DNA of 21,559 nucleotides from a virus. Position numbers and translations under genes: made by a program. Below the pieces are notes generated by a model that was not told the DNA's origin, did not search any database, and saw only the letters and a program-made list of their open reading frames with translations. This document shows positions 12,956 through 21,559 of this stretch, in pieces. Every line of letters starts with the position of its first letter. Position 1 is the first letter of the stretch. The stretch covers positions 1-21,559 of IMG/VR virus record IMGVR_UViG_3300038825_000343, one strand, 5' to 3'.

Positions 12956-15900
12956 CCAGTTCTCCTAGCTATGTCTAAATTTTTAAGAATATCATCTGGA
13001 CTTGATCCTAGAAAAGAAGGATTGGTTCTAGTTAATGGACTTGATCCTACGTTTGTCATTTGTATAGGATTAATAGATGGTGTCGTATCAACTGTAGGAC
13101 GAACTGTTGTATCTACTTTTGGAGGAAGTTCAGTGTTAACTGCTCTTTGGTTTCCTAGTCCAAACAAATTAGGCATACTTAGATCATCCGAATCTGGTTC
13201 TTTTCTTAATGACATTCCTCTTCTTAATGATCGTAACGCATTTATATCTCCAGTGGGAACATATACGTTTTTCTTTCTTGCGTCTTTGATCTTCTCTTTA
13301 CTTGGTTGAAATGGGACGTATCTATCATTCAAAATAGAACTTGTTTCCTCTTCTCCAAGTTGTGCATCTTTCATTATTTTTCTTATCTGTGGTCTTGATA
13401 AACCAAGTGTTTTTAAATCATCTATTGTTGACGCATATTTTCTAAATATTTTTAATCTAGCATCATCTGCTCTTCTGAACGCAGTTAAGATTTGCTCTGG
13501 CGATGCGTCTTGGATTCTTAAAACCTCGTTGAACAAAGCAGCTGTTCCAGAACGATCTTGTTTAAACTCTTGTGCTCTAAACTCTCCTAATCTTTTTAAG
13601 TCTAGTGTTTGCGTATTTAAACCAGTGAAAGCTCTAAATAGTTCTGCTCCTTGTTGATAAGTCTTACCAGTTGTTGGTTCCATCTCACCTTCTGGAGAGA
13701 ACACACCTCGTAAAAATCTAGATTTTTCTATAGATTTTACACCTTCTGGAAAGTTACCACCTGCAATACCAAGTTCTGCTCCAACTGGTATTCTCACTGG
13801 AACCATGCCTGGTATCAAAGTATTAAACATATGTAACATTGACTTTTCAAAAGCAACTGTACCACTGTCTTGTTCTCTGTAAACTTTTGCACCAGATCTT
13901 GTTCTGCCACCACGACCACCAGCCGCTGTAGGTGTTACGTCTTGTAGTGCAGAAAAAACCATGGAGTAGTCTATGAATGGAGTAAAGTATTCAGATAATG
14001 TTTCAAATCCTATTTTTCTAACTTGCTCACCTAAAGGAACACTTTGTCTTTCTGTTTCTCTATATGTGTTTAATACAGTTCTAAAACCTCTTGATAATAA
14101 ATCATATGGATTAGTGTGACTAAAATCTATGTACTCGGGATTACCATTATCGTCTCTACCAACTGGTATTAACTGTGAGTTTCTCTGCCAACTAGCAGCT
14201 AATCTGTTCATTGATTCTAATTCTTCATCACTAGTATCTGTCAAATTCTGTGCAAATCTTTGTAGTCCGTCACCTACAAGACCAAAGGCAGTGATACCAC
14301 CCATCAATCTTTTCATTCCTATTTCTCTGATAGATTGAACTGGACTCTCTAATTCTTTTGCAGCAGTATCAAGAGTATTGAAGCCAGTTCGTAGTATTTC
14401 TGCTGGAAAGGCAATAAAGTTACCAAGAGGCACACCTCTTAATCCTTTAATAAATTCTGGAACCAGTTCATAGTTTGGAACTGTATTACGAACTGTATCT
14501 GCTGCGGCTCTTTTCAATGCCTCATCCAGTCCTTCACCTTTTTGCTTTCCTATATGTCTAGCAAAAGCAGATAGTTGTTGTCTTCTTATAGTAGGATTAT
14601 CTGCAAAGTCAGTTCCTATTTTTGCTATTGAGTTTCTTAGTTTTTGTAATTCAAAAGCATAATTATATATTTTCCAAATATCATCACCACCTTTGTACAA
14701 ACCTTCTGCCGTGTCTAAGAATCTTCTTGTCATATTCATACTGCCTTTTAGAGCAGTCTTTGACATACCTTGCAGTCCTTTACCATCTGGAGGAGTTTCT
14801 ATTATGGATTGCTGTCTAGCTACAGAATCTTCTACTGCTTGTGGTCTGACACCAAGAGCAAAATCAAAATCAGAAACACCTGCATCATCTGCTACGCCAG
14901 TTCTTTGAGCTGGAAGACCCGTGATCCCTGTGCCTCTATACCCTAATCCTTGACGTAAGTTGGCTTGTATCTCTCTAAGTTGAGCCGAACTACCAATAAC
15001 ACCTCTATTCTGTAGATCTACAAGAAAGTCTAAAACCTCGTCATTCAAACCAAAATCAAACCTATCGTTAGCTAACTTTGATACTTTACCAGTGCCTTTT
15101 AATTTAAGTTCTTTGTCAATTAAATCTCTTAATACTAAATCTACTGACTCAAAAAGACTAGCGTTCTTACCTACATTACCTTGTGCAAGAGCAAACAAAG
15201 AAGCTGATGTTACGTTTCTTACTTGTGTAATCGGAGACAAAATTGTTTTTGCGTACTGAGAGATACCTTTTAACTTGACCATGGGATAGTAAAGTCCTCT
15301 TGCTATATCTCCCATGACGCTTGTTCTTTCGTTGATAACATTACTCATGGCTTCATACATAGGTTTTGGTATAGCGTATCCATACATTTCACCAAACACA
15401 CTTCGTGCAGCGAGACCTTCTGGATCAAAACCAGACACGGAATCTCTACCAAGAATGACATACTCCAGTCCTCTACCACCTCTTCTTTGCACACTTTCCA
15501 TAACATCTTTTATGATAGCATCTCTTTCTACTGATGGTAATTCACGAAGAGATGTGATTTGTTCTTGTGGTGGTCTTGTTTGATTTACTTGTATAATTCT
15601 TTCTCTAACTAAATCGTTTGTGTTTATAAACAAAGGCTTGTCTGCTCTAGGGTCTGTATTTCTAATTACATTATCTGCGGTTCTTTTAAAAGAAGAATAG
15701 AAAGCATCTGCCGCTACAAAGTTAGATAACTCTCCCACAGTGTGCATGTATGCTTCTTTTGGATTTCTAACTTCACCAAGTATGGATCTAATAATTTCAT
15801 TATCAACTTTTGATTTATTCAGAACTGCTGGATTAAGTCTAACAGTCGGAACAGTTCTAGCTGCTGTGCCGTATGCTCCACCAGAACTGTGTTTTAAACT

Positions 15901-17709
15901 TTTGTAATATTTTGTAACATTGTCTATGTATCGTTCTGCTTGAAGTCTTGTTAATCTACCAACTTGACCAACAGTTCCTTCTGGACCTGCTCGTTGTTCT
16001 GTTCTAAAGACGTTTACAAAATCATCACTAATTCTAAAAGTTTCTGGTTCATCTTTTAAAAATTTTTGAACATGTTTTATATCTACACCTTTACCTTCCA
16101 CGATTTGATCTACTAGAGCTTCTCGCATATCAGGTGCTAATTTAAAGTTATCATCATTAAATAACTGGTATTGTCTGGAAAGATAACCACCATTTTCTAT
16201 ATTGTTTTTAACTTGTTCTACAAACTGTGATCTAGACATCAAGCCACTAGTAGACACTTCTGGTAAACTTTTAGCAGCGCCAGTATCTATAACTCTCTCT
16301 GATAAATCGTCAATAATGTTTTTTGCTTTTAGAAATTTGTCAAACAATGCTTTAGGTATTTCTAAATCTTTTTCTGTCGCTCCTTCTAAAACATCCATGA
16401 AGTTGTTTATAAGTTTTTGTTTTGTAAAATCTGGCAGTCTTCTGTACTCTGAAAATTCTTTGTTGCTTGGACTTAAAACTTCTGAGATTTGTCTATCAAC
16501 TTCTTTTAATGCTTTTTCTGCTTTTTTAATATCACCTTCTATGGCTGGATTAACTAGAGACTTAACTCTTGCTACGTCACCTGGCAGAAATGATCTGTAT
16601 CTGAAGGCAGATAAAGTTCTAGCAACAGCTCTGTCTAATGTATTAATAAGACCTGGATCAGAGGATTCACCTTTCAAAAATCTTTCTTCTTGTTTTGCAA
16701 TCGCTTCTGCGGCTTTTTTAGATCCAGCCCTTAATACTCTTGAACCTGCTCCAGCACCAGCACCGATACCAGCACCATATGCTGCACCAGTTGCCACTTT
16801 TCCAAAATCTATATCTTCTATATCCTTGCCTTGAGCTAGTTCATCAACTGTGGCTGCACCAGCACCAATCGCTGCGCCTGGAACTGCAAGACCAACTTCT
16901 CTTCCCGCTCTAGCTCCTATCTTTGCAGAAGTGCTAAGACCAGCACCGATCACTGGTGGTAAAGCACCAGCAAGAATTGATCCAGAAAGACCATGAGCCA
17001 TGACTTTATTGTATATTCTAGCCGCGGCTCTTTCTCTACCCTCTAATCCTAAGAGATCTTCAGTTTGAAAAAAGGGACCGTATCCACCTTCAAAAAAATC
17101 ACCCAAGGATTGTGTACCATCTGTGGCTACAACTGCATCTGCTGCACCTGCCGCCGCCATTTGTTGTGCCGCTAGTCCTAACTTTTGACTTTTAGTTAAG
17201 TCTTTCATTTCAAGAGGTTGCTTTGTGATCTTCATAGTCTTCAAAGATCCAGCATCGGGTTTCATGCCTCGTGTACCTCGTGCCAACTTACCAAGTTTAC
17301 TGAATTTAGATACGGCAGCGGCAGCTCCAAGACCTGGAACACCAAACTGAATAAGACCTTCTGTTACCTTACCAGCGGCTCCAGCTGGATCGATACCAAG
17401 ATCGTCTCTCATTTTATTAAAACCTCTAACTACAGCGTCTGTGTAATTAGTGCCTGCACCAAGATCTATAAGGCTCGTAACAGTTTCTGCTATACCTTGT
17501 GGTATAGCCAGTAATCCAGATCCAACACCCTCTGCTATTTCTTGTAGAGTTCCTTCGTCTTGTGGATCTAAATAATTACTTGTTCCTTCTTGTGCAGTAG
17601 CTTGATCGCCTGGAGAACCAAAACGACTTTTAACAAGAGCTTCTGCTTCCTCTTGCGTAATATCTTCCTGGATAAAATAAGTTTTACCATCTACTACATA
17701 GCTAGGCAT
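12952..17709 (-). CDS. Very large internal virion (DNA-ejection) protein, 1585 aa
   Basis: The largest gene in the window. The position, after three ejection-type genes and before the endolysin, and the size match the giant internal virion proteins of podoviruses (T7 gp16 is 1318 residues). An N-terminal module of about 33 residues (PSYVVDGKTYFIQEDITQEE) is followed by Gly/Ala-rich hydrophobic stretches at about 61-85, 110-135 and 240-325, the last with GAGIGAGAGAG, which could insert into or cross membranes during DNA delivery. The middle and C-terminal parts are long helices. I see no lysozyme or transglycosylase catalytic motif. Parts resemble phage polyvalent-protein domains, but I cannot assign one firmly. 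It is coupled by an abutting TAAATG to the gene upstream. Confidence 0.7.
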   Translation of the reverse strand: MPSYVVDGKTYFIQEDITQEEAEALVKSRFGSPGDQATAQEGTSNYLDPQDEGTLQEIAEGVGSGLLAIPQGIAETVTSLIDLGAGTNYTDAVVRGFNKMRDDLGIDPAGAAGKVTEGLIQFGVPGLGAAAAVSKFSKLGKLARGTRGMKPDAGSLKTMKITKQPLEMKDLTKSQKLGLAAQQMAAAGAADAVVATDGTQSLGDFFEGGYGPFFQTEDLLGLEGRERAAARIYNKVMAHGLSGSILAGALPPVIGAGLSTSAKIGARAGREVGLAVPGAAIGAGAATVDELAQGKDIEDIDFGKVATGAAYGAGIGAGAGAGSRVLRAGSKKAAEAIAKQEERFLKGESSDPGLINTLDRAVARTLSAFRYRSFLPGDVARVKSLVNPAIEGDIKKAEKALKEVDRQISEVLSPSNKEFSEYRRLPDFTKQKLINNFMDVLEGATEKDLEIPKALFDKFLKAKNIIDDLSERVIDTGAAKSLPEVSTSGLMSRSQFVEQVKNNIENGGYLSRQYQLFNDDNFKLAPDMREALVDQIVEGKGVDIKHVQKFLKDEPETFRISDDFVNVFRTEQRAGPEGTVGQVGRLTRLQAERYIDNVTKYYKSLKHSSGGAYGTAARTVPTVRLNPAVLNKSKVDNEIIRSILGEVRNPKEAYMHTVGELSNFVAADAFYSSFKRTADNVIRNTDPRADKPLFINTNDLVRERIIQVNQTRPPQEQITSLRELPSVERDAIIKDVMESVQRRGGRGLEYVILGRDSVSGFDPEGLAARSVFGEMYGYAIPKPMYEAMSNVINERTSVMGDIARGLYYPMVKLKGISQYAKTILSPITQVRNVTSASLFALAQGNVGKNASLFESVDLVLRDLIDKELKLKGTGKVSKLANDRFDFGLNDEVLDFLVDLQNRGVIGSSAQLREIQANLRQGLGYRGTGITGLPAQRTGVADDAGVSDFDFALGVRPQAVEDSVARQQSIIETPPDGKGLQGMSKTALKGSMNMTRRFLDTAEGLYKGGDDIWKIYNYAFELQKLRNSIAKIGTDFADNPTIRRQQLSAFARHIGKQKGEGLDEALKRAAADTVRNTVPNYELVPEFIKGLRGVPLGNFIAFPAEILRTGFNTLDTAAKELESPVQSIREIGMKRLMGGITAFGLVGDGLQRFAQNLTDTSDEELESMNRLAASWQRNSQLIPVGRDDNGNPEYIDFSHTNPYDLLSRGFRTVLNTYRETERQSVPLGEQVRKIGFETLSEYFTPFIDYSMVFSALQDVTPTAAGGRGGRTRSGAKVYREQDSGTVAFEKSMLHMFNTLIPGMVPVRIPVGAELGIAGGNFPEGVKSIEKSRFLRGVFSPEGEMEPTTGKTYQQGAELFRAFTGLNTQTLDLKRLGEFRAQEFKQDRSGTAALFNEVLRIQDASPEQILTAFRRADDARLKIFRKYASTIDDLKTLGLSRPQIRKIMKDAQLGEEETSSILNDRYVPFQPSKEKIKDARKKNVYVPTGDINALRSLRRGMSLRKEPDSDDLSMPNLFGLGNQRAVNTELPPKVDTTVRPTVDTTPSINPIQMTNVGSSPLTRTNPSFLGSSPDDILKNLDIARRTG

Positions 17710-19500
17710 TTAACCACCAGTGCTTATTTGTAAAACATCTGAATAATCACTGGCATTTGTACCAGAATTTTGACCAGCCTTCTTCTGATTTAAGAAAGTT
17801 TTAACATCTCCAGATAACGCACTTTCTGGTATGGTTATACCTGGAAAGTTTTGTTTCTGACTTCTTACAAATTCAACAATTCTATTAAATCTATCAATAG
17901 GATCTGATAAGCTACCCAAATCTTCCATTAATTGTTCACCAGCTATACCATAAGATTGTTTGATATCATCGTTAGCGTCACCAAAACCTGGAGGCTTCGG
18001 TACTATACTTACTTGTCCAGTTGTAGCAATGTTTGTTCTCTTTACATTGAACTCACTTCCAACATTTAAACTACCTTTACCACCTTTTTTCAACTCTTTC
18101 AGATAATCACTGATAGATTTTTCACCTTTTGGTGTTAAATCATATTGATCTAAATATCCTTCTTCTCCATAAGGTATTTCTTTTGTAAGACCTTCTTTTA
18201 GTGTCATATCGCCAGTTGCTTTAAGTAATGAAATAATCTCTGGCTGTGCTCGTAGAATGGCAGCTTTAAATGTTTTATCTACATTATCTTTTGTAACTTG
18301 TAGTTGCTTTTCTTTAAATCCCATTTCAGCGGCAGCACTCAACAAATCAGAGTTGAATTTTAATTGTGTGATTTGTTGATTAAAAACATCTAATGCTTTT
18401 TGTCTTTGATCTCCTACAAGTTGTCTTTGAATATTTACAACACCTTCCATTTGTTGTAGTTCCAAAGTTCTCTTGGCAAGTGCTTCTGATTTTTTATCTT
18501 TTAGAAGATTATACATCGTGTTTCGTGCTTCTCTTCTATCTTCTCTTAGATTCTTACTTAAAAGATTCACATCTTCTCCGTATCCTTGAAGTCCTACACC
18601 AAAACCTTTTGCTATATTTGTTATGGCATTATCACTTTCACCAGCTGCAATAGCAAGACCAGCTTTCATCATGTTTAAAAATATGGATGCTTTTCTATCT
18701 TCTTCAAACTCACCTTCCAGTTCTCGTGGATCAAATCCTAACAACTTAATTGCATCATCTTGTACGTCTGCAAGTGTAGGCTCTTGTCCTTTTTCTTGCA
18801 TTTTTGCTATTAACGCTTCTGTGTTTTGAACAATCGTTTTACCGCCAAGTTTTACATCGTCTGCACTTCCAAGACCTTGTGCTAAATTAGCAACTGCTGT
18901 TGTCATTCTATCAGACAACTGTTTTTGTTTTGATTGAAAGCCACTTAAAATATTTGGTTCGGGTGTTGTTCCAGCGTTTGGATTTGGTTTTAGATCTGCT
19001 TTACCAGATCCTTCGTTTGTAAGAGGAGCCTCTGATAAAGGCACATCTCCACCAAAATAATCTTCATCTGCGTCATCTATGCTAGACGTTGTTACTTGTG
19101 ATTTTTCTCCAACTTTAGGATCAAGAGAGTCTACAGTTTTTTCACCTTTTGCAATCTTACTTCTTAATGCGATTTCTTTCAGTTTTTGTAAATTAGATTT
19201 TTCTTGTTGCTTCTTTATATCTTCTGCAACGGCAGTTCCTTCTATGTCTCCACTGTTTATTTTTTGATTTGGATCAATTACATTTTTAAAAGTTGTAGGA
19301 TTACCCAACAGTTCTGATACAGGTGGTGTTTGATCTTTATACATTGGTATTTGAAAAGTATTACTACCAGATCCTGTTAATAATGGGTGTGCATTAGCTG
19401 TTCCAACTCTAATTAAATTGGGACTGGAAGCCATGATGCCACTAGGCTGATTACCACCCATGCCTGGCACTCTAAACATTGGTCTATTAAGTATGCTCAT
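17710..19500 (-). CDS. Helical internal virion protein (596 aa)
   Basis: Probable ejection or structural protein, not recognised at family level. Residues 1-90 are Gly/Pro/Asn-rich and probably flexible. Residues about 91-120 are charged helix, 130-190 low-complexity linker, and 264-420 a long helical region (LREDRREARNTMYNLLKDKK, then QLVGDQRQKALDVFNQQITQ) containing a small Gly/Ala patch (GLAIAAG, 281-287). The C-terminal third is mixed. It shares TAATG with the gene before it (stop and start overlap at 19500) and abuts the 1585-residue gene after it, so it should be made together with its neighbours as part of the internal core. Confidence 0.6.
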   Translation of the reverse strand: MSILNRPMFRVPGMGGNQPSGIMASSPNLIRVGTANAHPLLTGSGSNTFQIPMYKDQTPPVSELLGNPTTFKNVIDPNQKINSGDIEGTAVAEDIKKQQEKSNLQKLKEIALRSKIAKGEKTVDSLDPKVGEKSQVTTSSIDDADEDYFGGDVPLSEAPLTNEGSGKADLKPNPNAGTTPEPNILSGFQSKQKQLSDRMTTAVANLAQGLGSADDVKLGGKTIVQNTEALIAKMQEKGQEPTLADVQDDAIKLLGFDPRELEGEFEEDRKASIFLNMMKAGLAIAAGESDNAITNIAKGFGVGLQGYGEDVNLLSKNLREDRREARNTMYNLLKDKKSEALAKRTLELQQMEGVVNIQRQLVGDQRQKALDVFNQQITQLKFNSDLLSAAAEMGFKEKQLQVTKDNVDKTFKAAILRAQPEIISLLKATGDMTLKEGLTKEIPYGEEGYLDQYDLTPKGEKSISDYLKELKKGGKGSLNVGSEFNVKRTNIATTGQVSIVPKPPGFGDANDDIKQSYGIAGEQLMEDLGSLSDPIDRFNRIVEFVRSQKQNFPGITIPESALSGDVKTFLNQKKAGQNSGTNASDYSDVLQISTGG

Positions 19501-20456
19501 TATGCTCTTCCTACTGGAGATCCACTAAAAAAGTTACCAAAACCACCTGCACTACCTACTGCTCCAAGACCCGCGATTCCTAGTCCAAGAAGTTGTGAAG
19601 ATCTACTTGGTGGTGGAGTTGTTGATCTTGATACAGTTTGTTGCAGTGCCGGAACACCTCTGAATATATCAGATAAGAATCCTATTCTTTGGAACGGTAG
19701 TGCTTGTTGTGCCAACTCGTTTGCTCTTGTTACGTCAAGTTCTTTCTGTGTCTGACCTTGTTGCAGACCACCTATGCCAAGCAATGTGTTTACATCTTGT
19801 ACACCCATCTGTTGTCCTAACTGACCAAGAGCCGCGGTTTGTGTGCCAAGACCCGCGACAGTTTGACCCAACTGTCCAGTAAGTTGTGCTTGTCTTAACT
19901 GTTGTTGTGCAGCTTGTTGAGCTAAGTTTTGTGCCTGTGCAAAACCTTGTGATCTTAGCTGTGCACCAGTTCTTGCTTGTTGATCCATGACATTTCTTGC
20001 AATCTCACCTTGTGCAACTGCTTGTCTTGATCCACCAAACGCACCAGCGCCCACGGCACCTGCACCTAATTGATTCTGTTGCATAGCACCTTGTCTTGCA
20101 ATATCAGCTTGTGTTGTAGCTATAACATCTTCTGTGTAAGGGTCCATGAACTGTCTGAAGTCAGTAGGGGAAAAACCTGCTCCAGCGACATATTGTTGTG
20201 CAGTTCCCAGTTGCCCGATCCCTTGACCAATAGCCTCTGCACCTTTTTGTAGAAAAGGTTCAAAAGACCCTACACCTGATGTGGCTCTTGCTATTGCGTC
20301 TCTTTGTCCTTGTGAAAGTCCTGCCAACTGTTGAGCAGAAAACGGCATAGATGAGCCAGGTTCTGTTATAGCCTCTGCACTTTTAAATATATCTGCTAAA
20401 AACTCTTCTTGAAATGGTGCTAATCTTACGGTTTGTTCTGTAGTTTGTGTAGCCAT
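19500..20456 (-). CDS. Gln/Ala/Gly-rich internal virion protein (318 aa), ejection type
   Basis: Sequence features: an N-terminal APFQEEFLADIFKSAEA helix, DPYTEDV (105-111), then GAGAVGAGAFGGSRQAVAQG (131-150), and a long Gln/Ala-rich helical stretch (about 115-235). I associate the DPYTEDV plus GAFGGSRQ pattern with a structural protein widespread in marine podovirus-like phages, in the position of T7 gp14-type internal proteins. A Gly-rich hydrophobic tail (LLGLGIAGLGAVGSAGGFG) may contact membrane. It is coupled at both ends by TAATG junctions. Role in the ejection channel is inferred from order and composition. Confidence 0.7.
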   Translation of the reverse strand: MATQTTEQTVRLAPFQEEFLADIFKSAEAITEPGSSMPFSAQQLAGLSQGQRDAIARATSGVGSFEPFLQKGAEAIGQGIGQLGTAQQYVAGAGFSPTDFRQFMDPYTEDVIATTQADIARQGAMQQNQLGAGAVGAGAFGGSRQAVAQGEIARNVMDQQARTGAQLRSQGFAQAQNLAQQAAQQQLRQAQLTGQLGQTVAGLGTQTAALGQLGQQMGVQDVNTLLGIGGLQQGQTQKELDVTRANELAQQALPFQRIGFLSDIFRGVPALQQTVSRSTTPPPSRSSQLLGLGIAGLGAVGSAGGFGNFFSGSPVGRA

Positions 20457-21235
20457 TATGCAACCCTCTCTAGTTCGGACATCATCTCATACATTCTTGC
20501 AGCTCCAATGTCTCTGTCTCCACCGCCTGCACCTCTAACTGCCTTTGCAGTCAGTACAAATTCACCATCTGACAATCTTGCTGGTACAGAATCACTTGTA
20601 CCTGTCCCAGGTCCGTTTACTTCACCACCAGCGGCAGCCATTATTCCCACTGGATCTATTCCTACTTCGTCTCTTCTTTCTTGTTTTCTTTTTAAATCAT
20701 CAAAATATTGTTTTCTTTCTTCATCGTCATCTAGATTGTAACTCTTATCACCTATAAAGCCAAGACCTAATCTAGATTTACCAACTGGGTCTGGTCTTTG
20801 TTTAAACTCTTCTTGTTTTGGTTCTTCACCAAGTGCGGCTAAAGTTCCAATACCACCACCAATAGTTGCTATGCCAGTAGGAGTTTTAGCAAAATTTATA
20901 GCTTTATCAAAAAAAGATGTTGGTGCCTGTGTTTTTTGTATAGCAGTTACTGTTGCAGGGTTCATTGATTCAGATCCAGTAATAAAACTTGCGTCTGGAG
21001 AAGCTGATGAACCAGCACCTAGAAACTTAGAACCTGCATAAGCACCAATACCACCAATGAGTGCATTTCTTAATGCGTCATCTGGATCTGCACCTGCTAC
21101 CAACGAGCCTATACCAGTGCCAAGACCAGCAAATAAAGAACCACCTAGTGGACCACCAAGAGAAAAACCTATAGTGCCACCTATGATTGGTGCTGCTTTT
21201 TTAAGAATTTTTTTAAAACTTTTAAATATTCCCAT
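20456..21235 (-). CDS. Gly-rich virion protein with conserved SDGEFVLTAKAVRGAGGG motif (259 aa)
   Basis: A basic N-terminal helix (GIFKSFKKILKKAAP) leads into Gly/Ala-rich hydrophobic segments (16-75 and 117-137) that look membrane-active, then a charged helix DDDEERKQYFDDLKRKQERR (169-188). The C-terminus (203-256) carries GGEVNGPGTGTSDSVPARLS and then DGEFVLTAKAVRGAGGGDR, a motif I recognise from virion proteins of many marine phages; its fold suggests a small beta-helical or autoproteolytic-like module, but activity is unproven. It starts the visible run of coupled ejection genes. The ribosome-binding site is weak. Confidence 0.7.
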   Translation of the reverse strand: MGIFKSFKKILKKAAPIIGGTIGFSLGGPLGGSLFAGLGTGIGSLVAGADPDDALRNALIGGIGAYAGSKFLGAGSSASPDASFITGSESMNPATVTAIQKTQAPTSFFDKAINFAKTPTGIATIGGGIGTLAALGEEPKQEEFKQRPDPVGKSRLGLGFIGDKSYNLDDDEERKQYFDDLKRKQERRDEVGIDPVGIMAAAGGEVNGPGTGTSDSVPARLSDGEFVLTAKAVRGAGGGDRDIGAARMYEMMSELERVA

Positions 21236-21274
21236 GATTCAATACTCTATCAATAATTACAGTTTTGTTCAATG

Positions 21275-21559
21275 CTATATTCTAGATATCGCACTTGTTG
21301 TCACTCTTGTCTTCGATAACTCTTGAATACTCGCCACAACATGCAATCTGTTTGCAGTTGCGGCCTGCACTTTTAATACTTCTCCACTCTGTAATATCAG
21401 ATCTCTTGTAAGTAATTCTACAGTTGTGTTAGCTCCTACTGCTTTTACATTAAATAAAACAAACGTATCACTACCACTGACAAGTTGAACAGTAATCGTA
21501 TCAGCGTTACCACTATCCTCTGCTACTAATATAGAATTTACAACAGCTGCGTTGAAATC
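21275..21559 (-). CDS. Probable virion protein, C-terminal fragment (5' end outside window)
   Basis: Read on the minus strand, the frame is open from the window edge to TAG at 21275-21277, giving 94 residues. It is beta-rich (ILVAEDSGNADTITVQLVSG, then GEVLKVQAATANRLHVVASI) and has alternating polar/hydrophobic residues without Cys, like a small tail or capsid-associated beta domain. A 39-base gap separates it from the next late gene. The N-terminal part, and so the identity, is missing. Confidence 0.6.
   Translation of the reverse strand, partial: DFNAAVVNSILVAEDSGNADTITVQLVSGSDTFVLFNVKAVGANTTVELLTRDLILQSGEVLKVQAATANRLHVVASIQELSKTRVTTSAISRI

Noticed and set aside
16202-16834. A 210-codon plus-strand frame within the large virion gene
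   Set aside because: Antisense shadow of a 1585-residue gene; composition (Ser, Leu, Pro-Ala runs) mirrors the Gly/Ala-rich repeats on the coding strand.

Overview
The window reads as part of the genome of a low-GC, double-stranded DNA tailed bacteriophage. The gene set is a small terminase subunit, a compact phage replication module and a run of virion-interior and lysis genes. The structural proteins look like those common in marine podovirus-like phages, so a marine alphaproteobacterial host is a reasonable guess, but that is inference. No integrase, tRNA, rRNA, CRISPR array, insertion sequence or RNA polymerase gene is visible. The large terminase, portal, capsid and most tail genes must lie outside the window.

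Layout. (1) 1-348, plus strand: the C-terminal end of a cytosine-5 DNA methyltransferase and a 71-residue orphan. (2) 393-884, minus strand: the small terminase subunit, a lone leftward gene. (3) 885-1192: a roughly 300-base divergent intergenic region with five copies of a 7-base motif (TGTAGCA twice, TGCTACA three times), a 13-base palindrome and a probable plus-strand promoter. (4) 1193-4522, plus strand: a ribbon-helix-helix (RHH) regulator, a ParB-domain protein, an SNF2-type helicase, a 47-residue basic peptide and a PD-(D/E)XK nuclease-like protein in one overlapping run, then a second promoter-like element, a structured leader and a second short RHH gene. (5) 4590-11576, plus strand: a coiled-coil protein, a probable single-stranded DNA-binding protein, an intrinsic terminator, an archaeo-eukaryotic-type primase, a small cysteine-containing protein, a UvrD/Rep-type helicase, a 59-residue candidate, a DUF6378 protein and a family A DNA polymerase with proofreading domain. 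(6) 11577-11669: convergent spacer with a terminator. (7) 11670-21559, minus strand: the late genes, transcribed leftward: a partial virion protein, three ejection-type internal proteins, a 1585-residue internal virion protein, an M15-type endolysin and two conserved small proteins, nearly all coupled through TAATG, TAAATG or ATGA junctions.

How the genes fit together. The plus-strand block supplies a nearly complete replisome: primase, polymerase, ssDNA-binding protein, SF1 and SF2 helicases and a nuclease. No DnaB or T7 gp4-type ring helicase is visible. The probable ssDNA-binding protein and the primase both end in the acidic, Phe-terminated tip typical of bacterial SSB, which suggests one shared partner. 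Early transcription is probably controlled by the RHH proteins acting on the 7-base repeats. The late block packages, ejects and releases.

The most interesting points are the heptad array in front of an RHH/ParB-domain/SNF2 operon, the matched TTGACTTAT promoters in front of two RHH paralogues, and the shared SSB-like tail on the primase. Functional names rest on motifs read by eye; no database search was possible.
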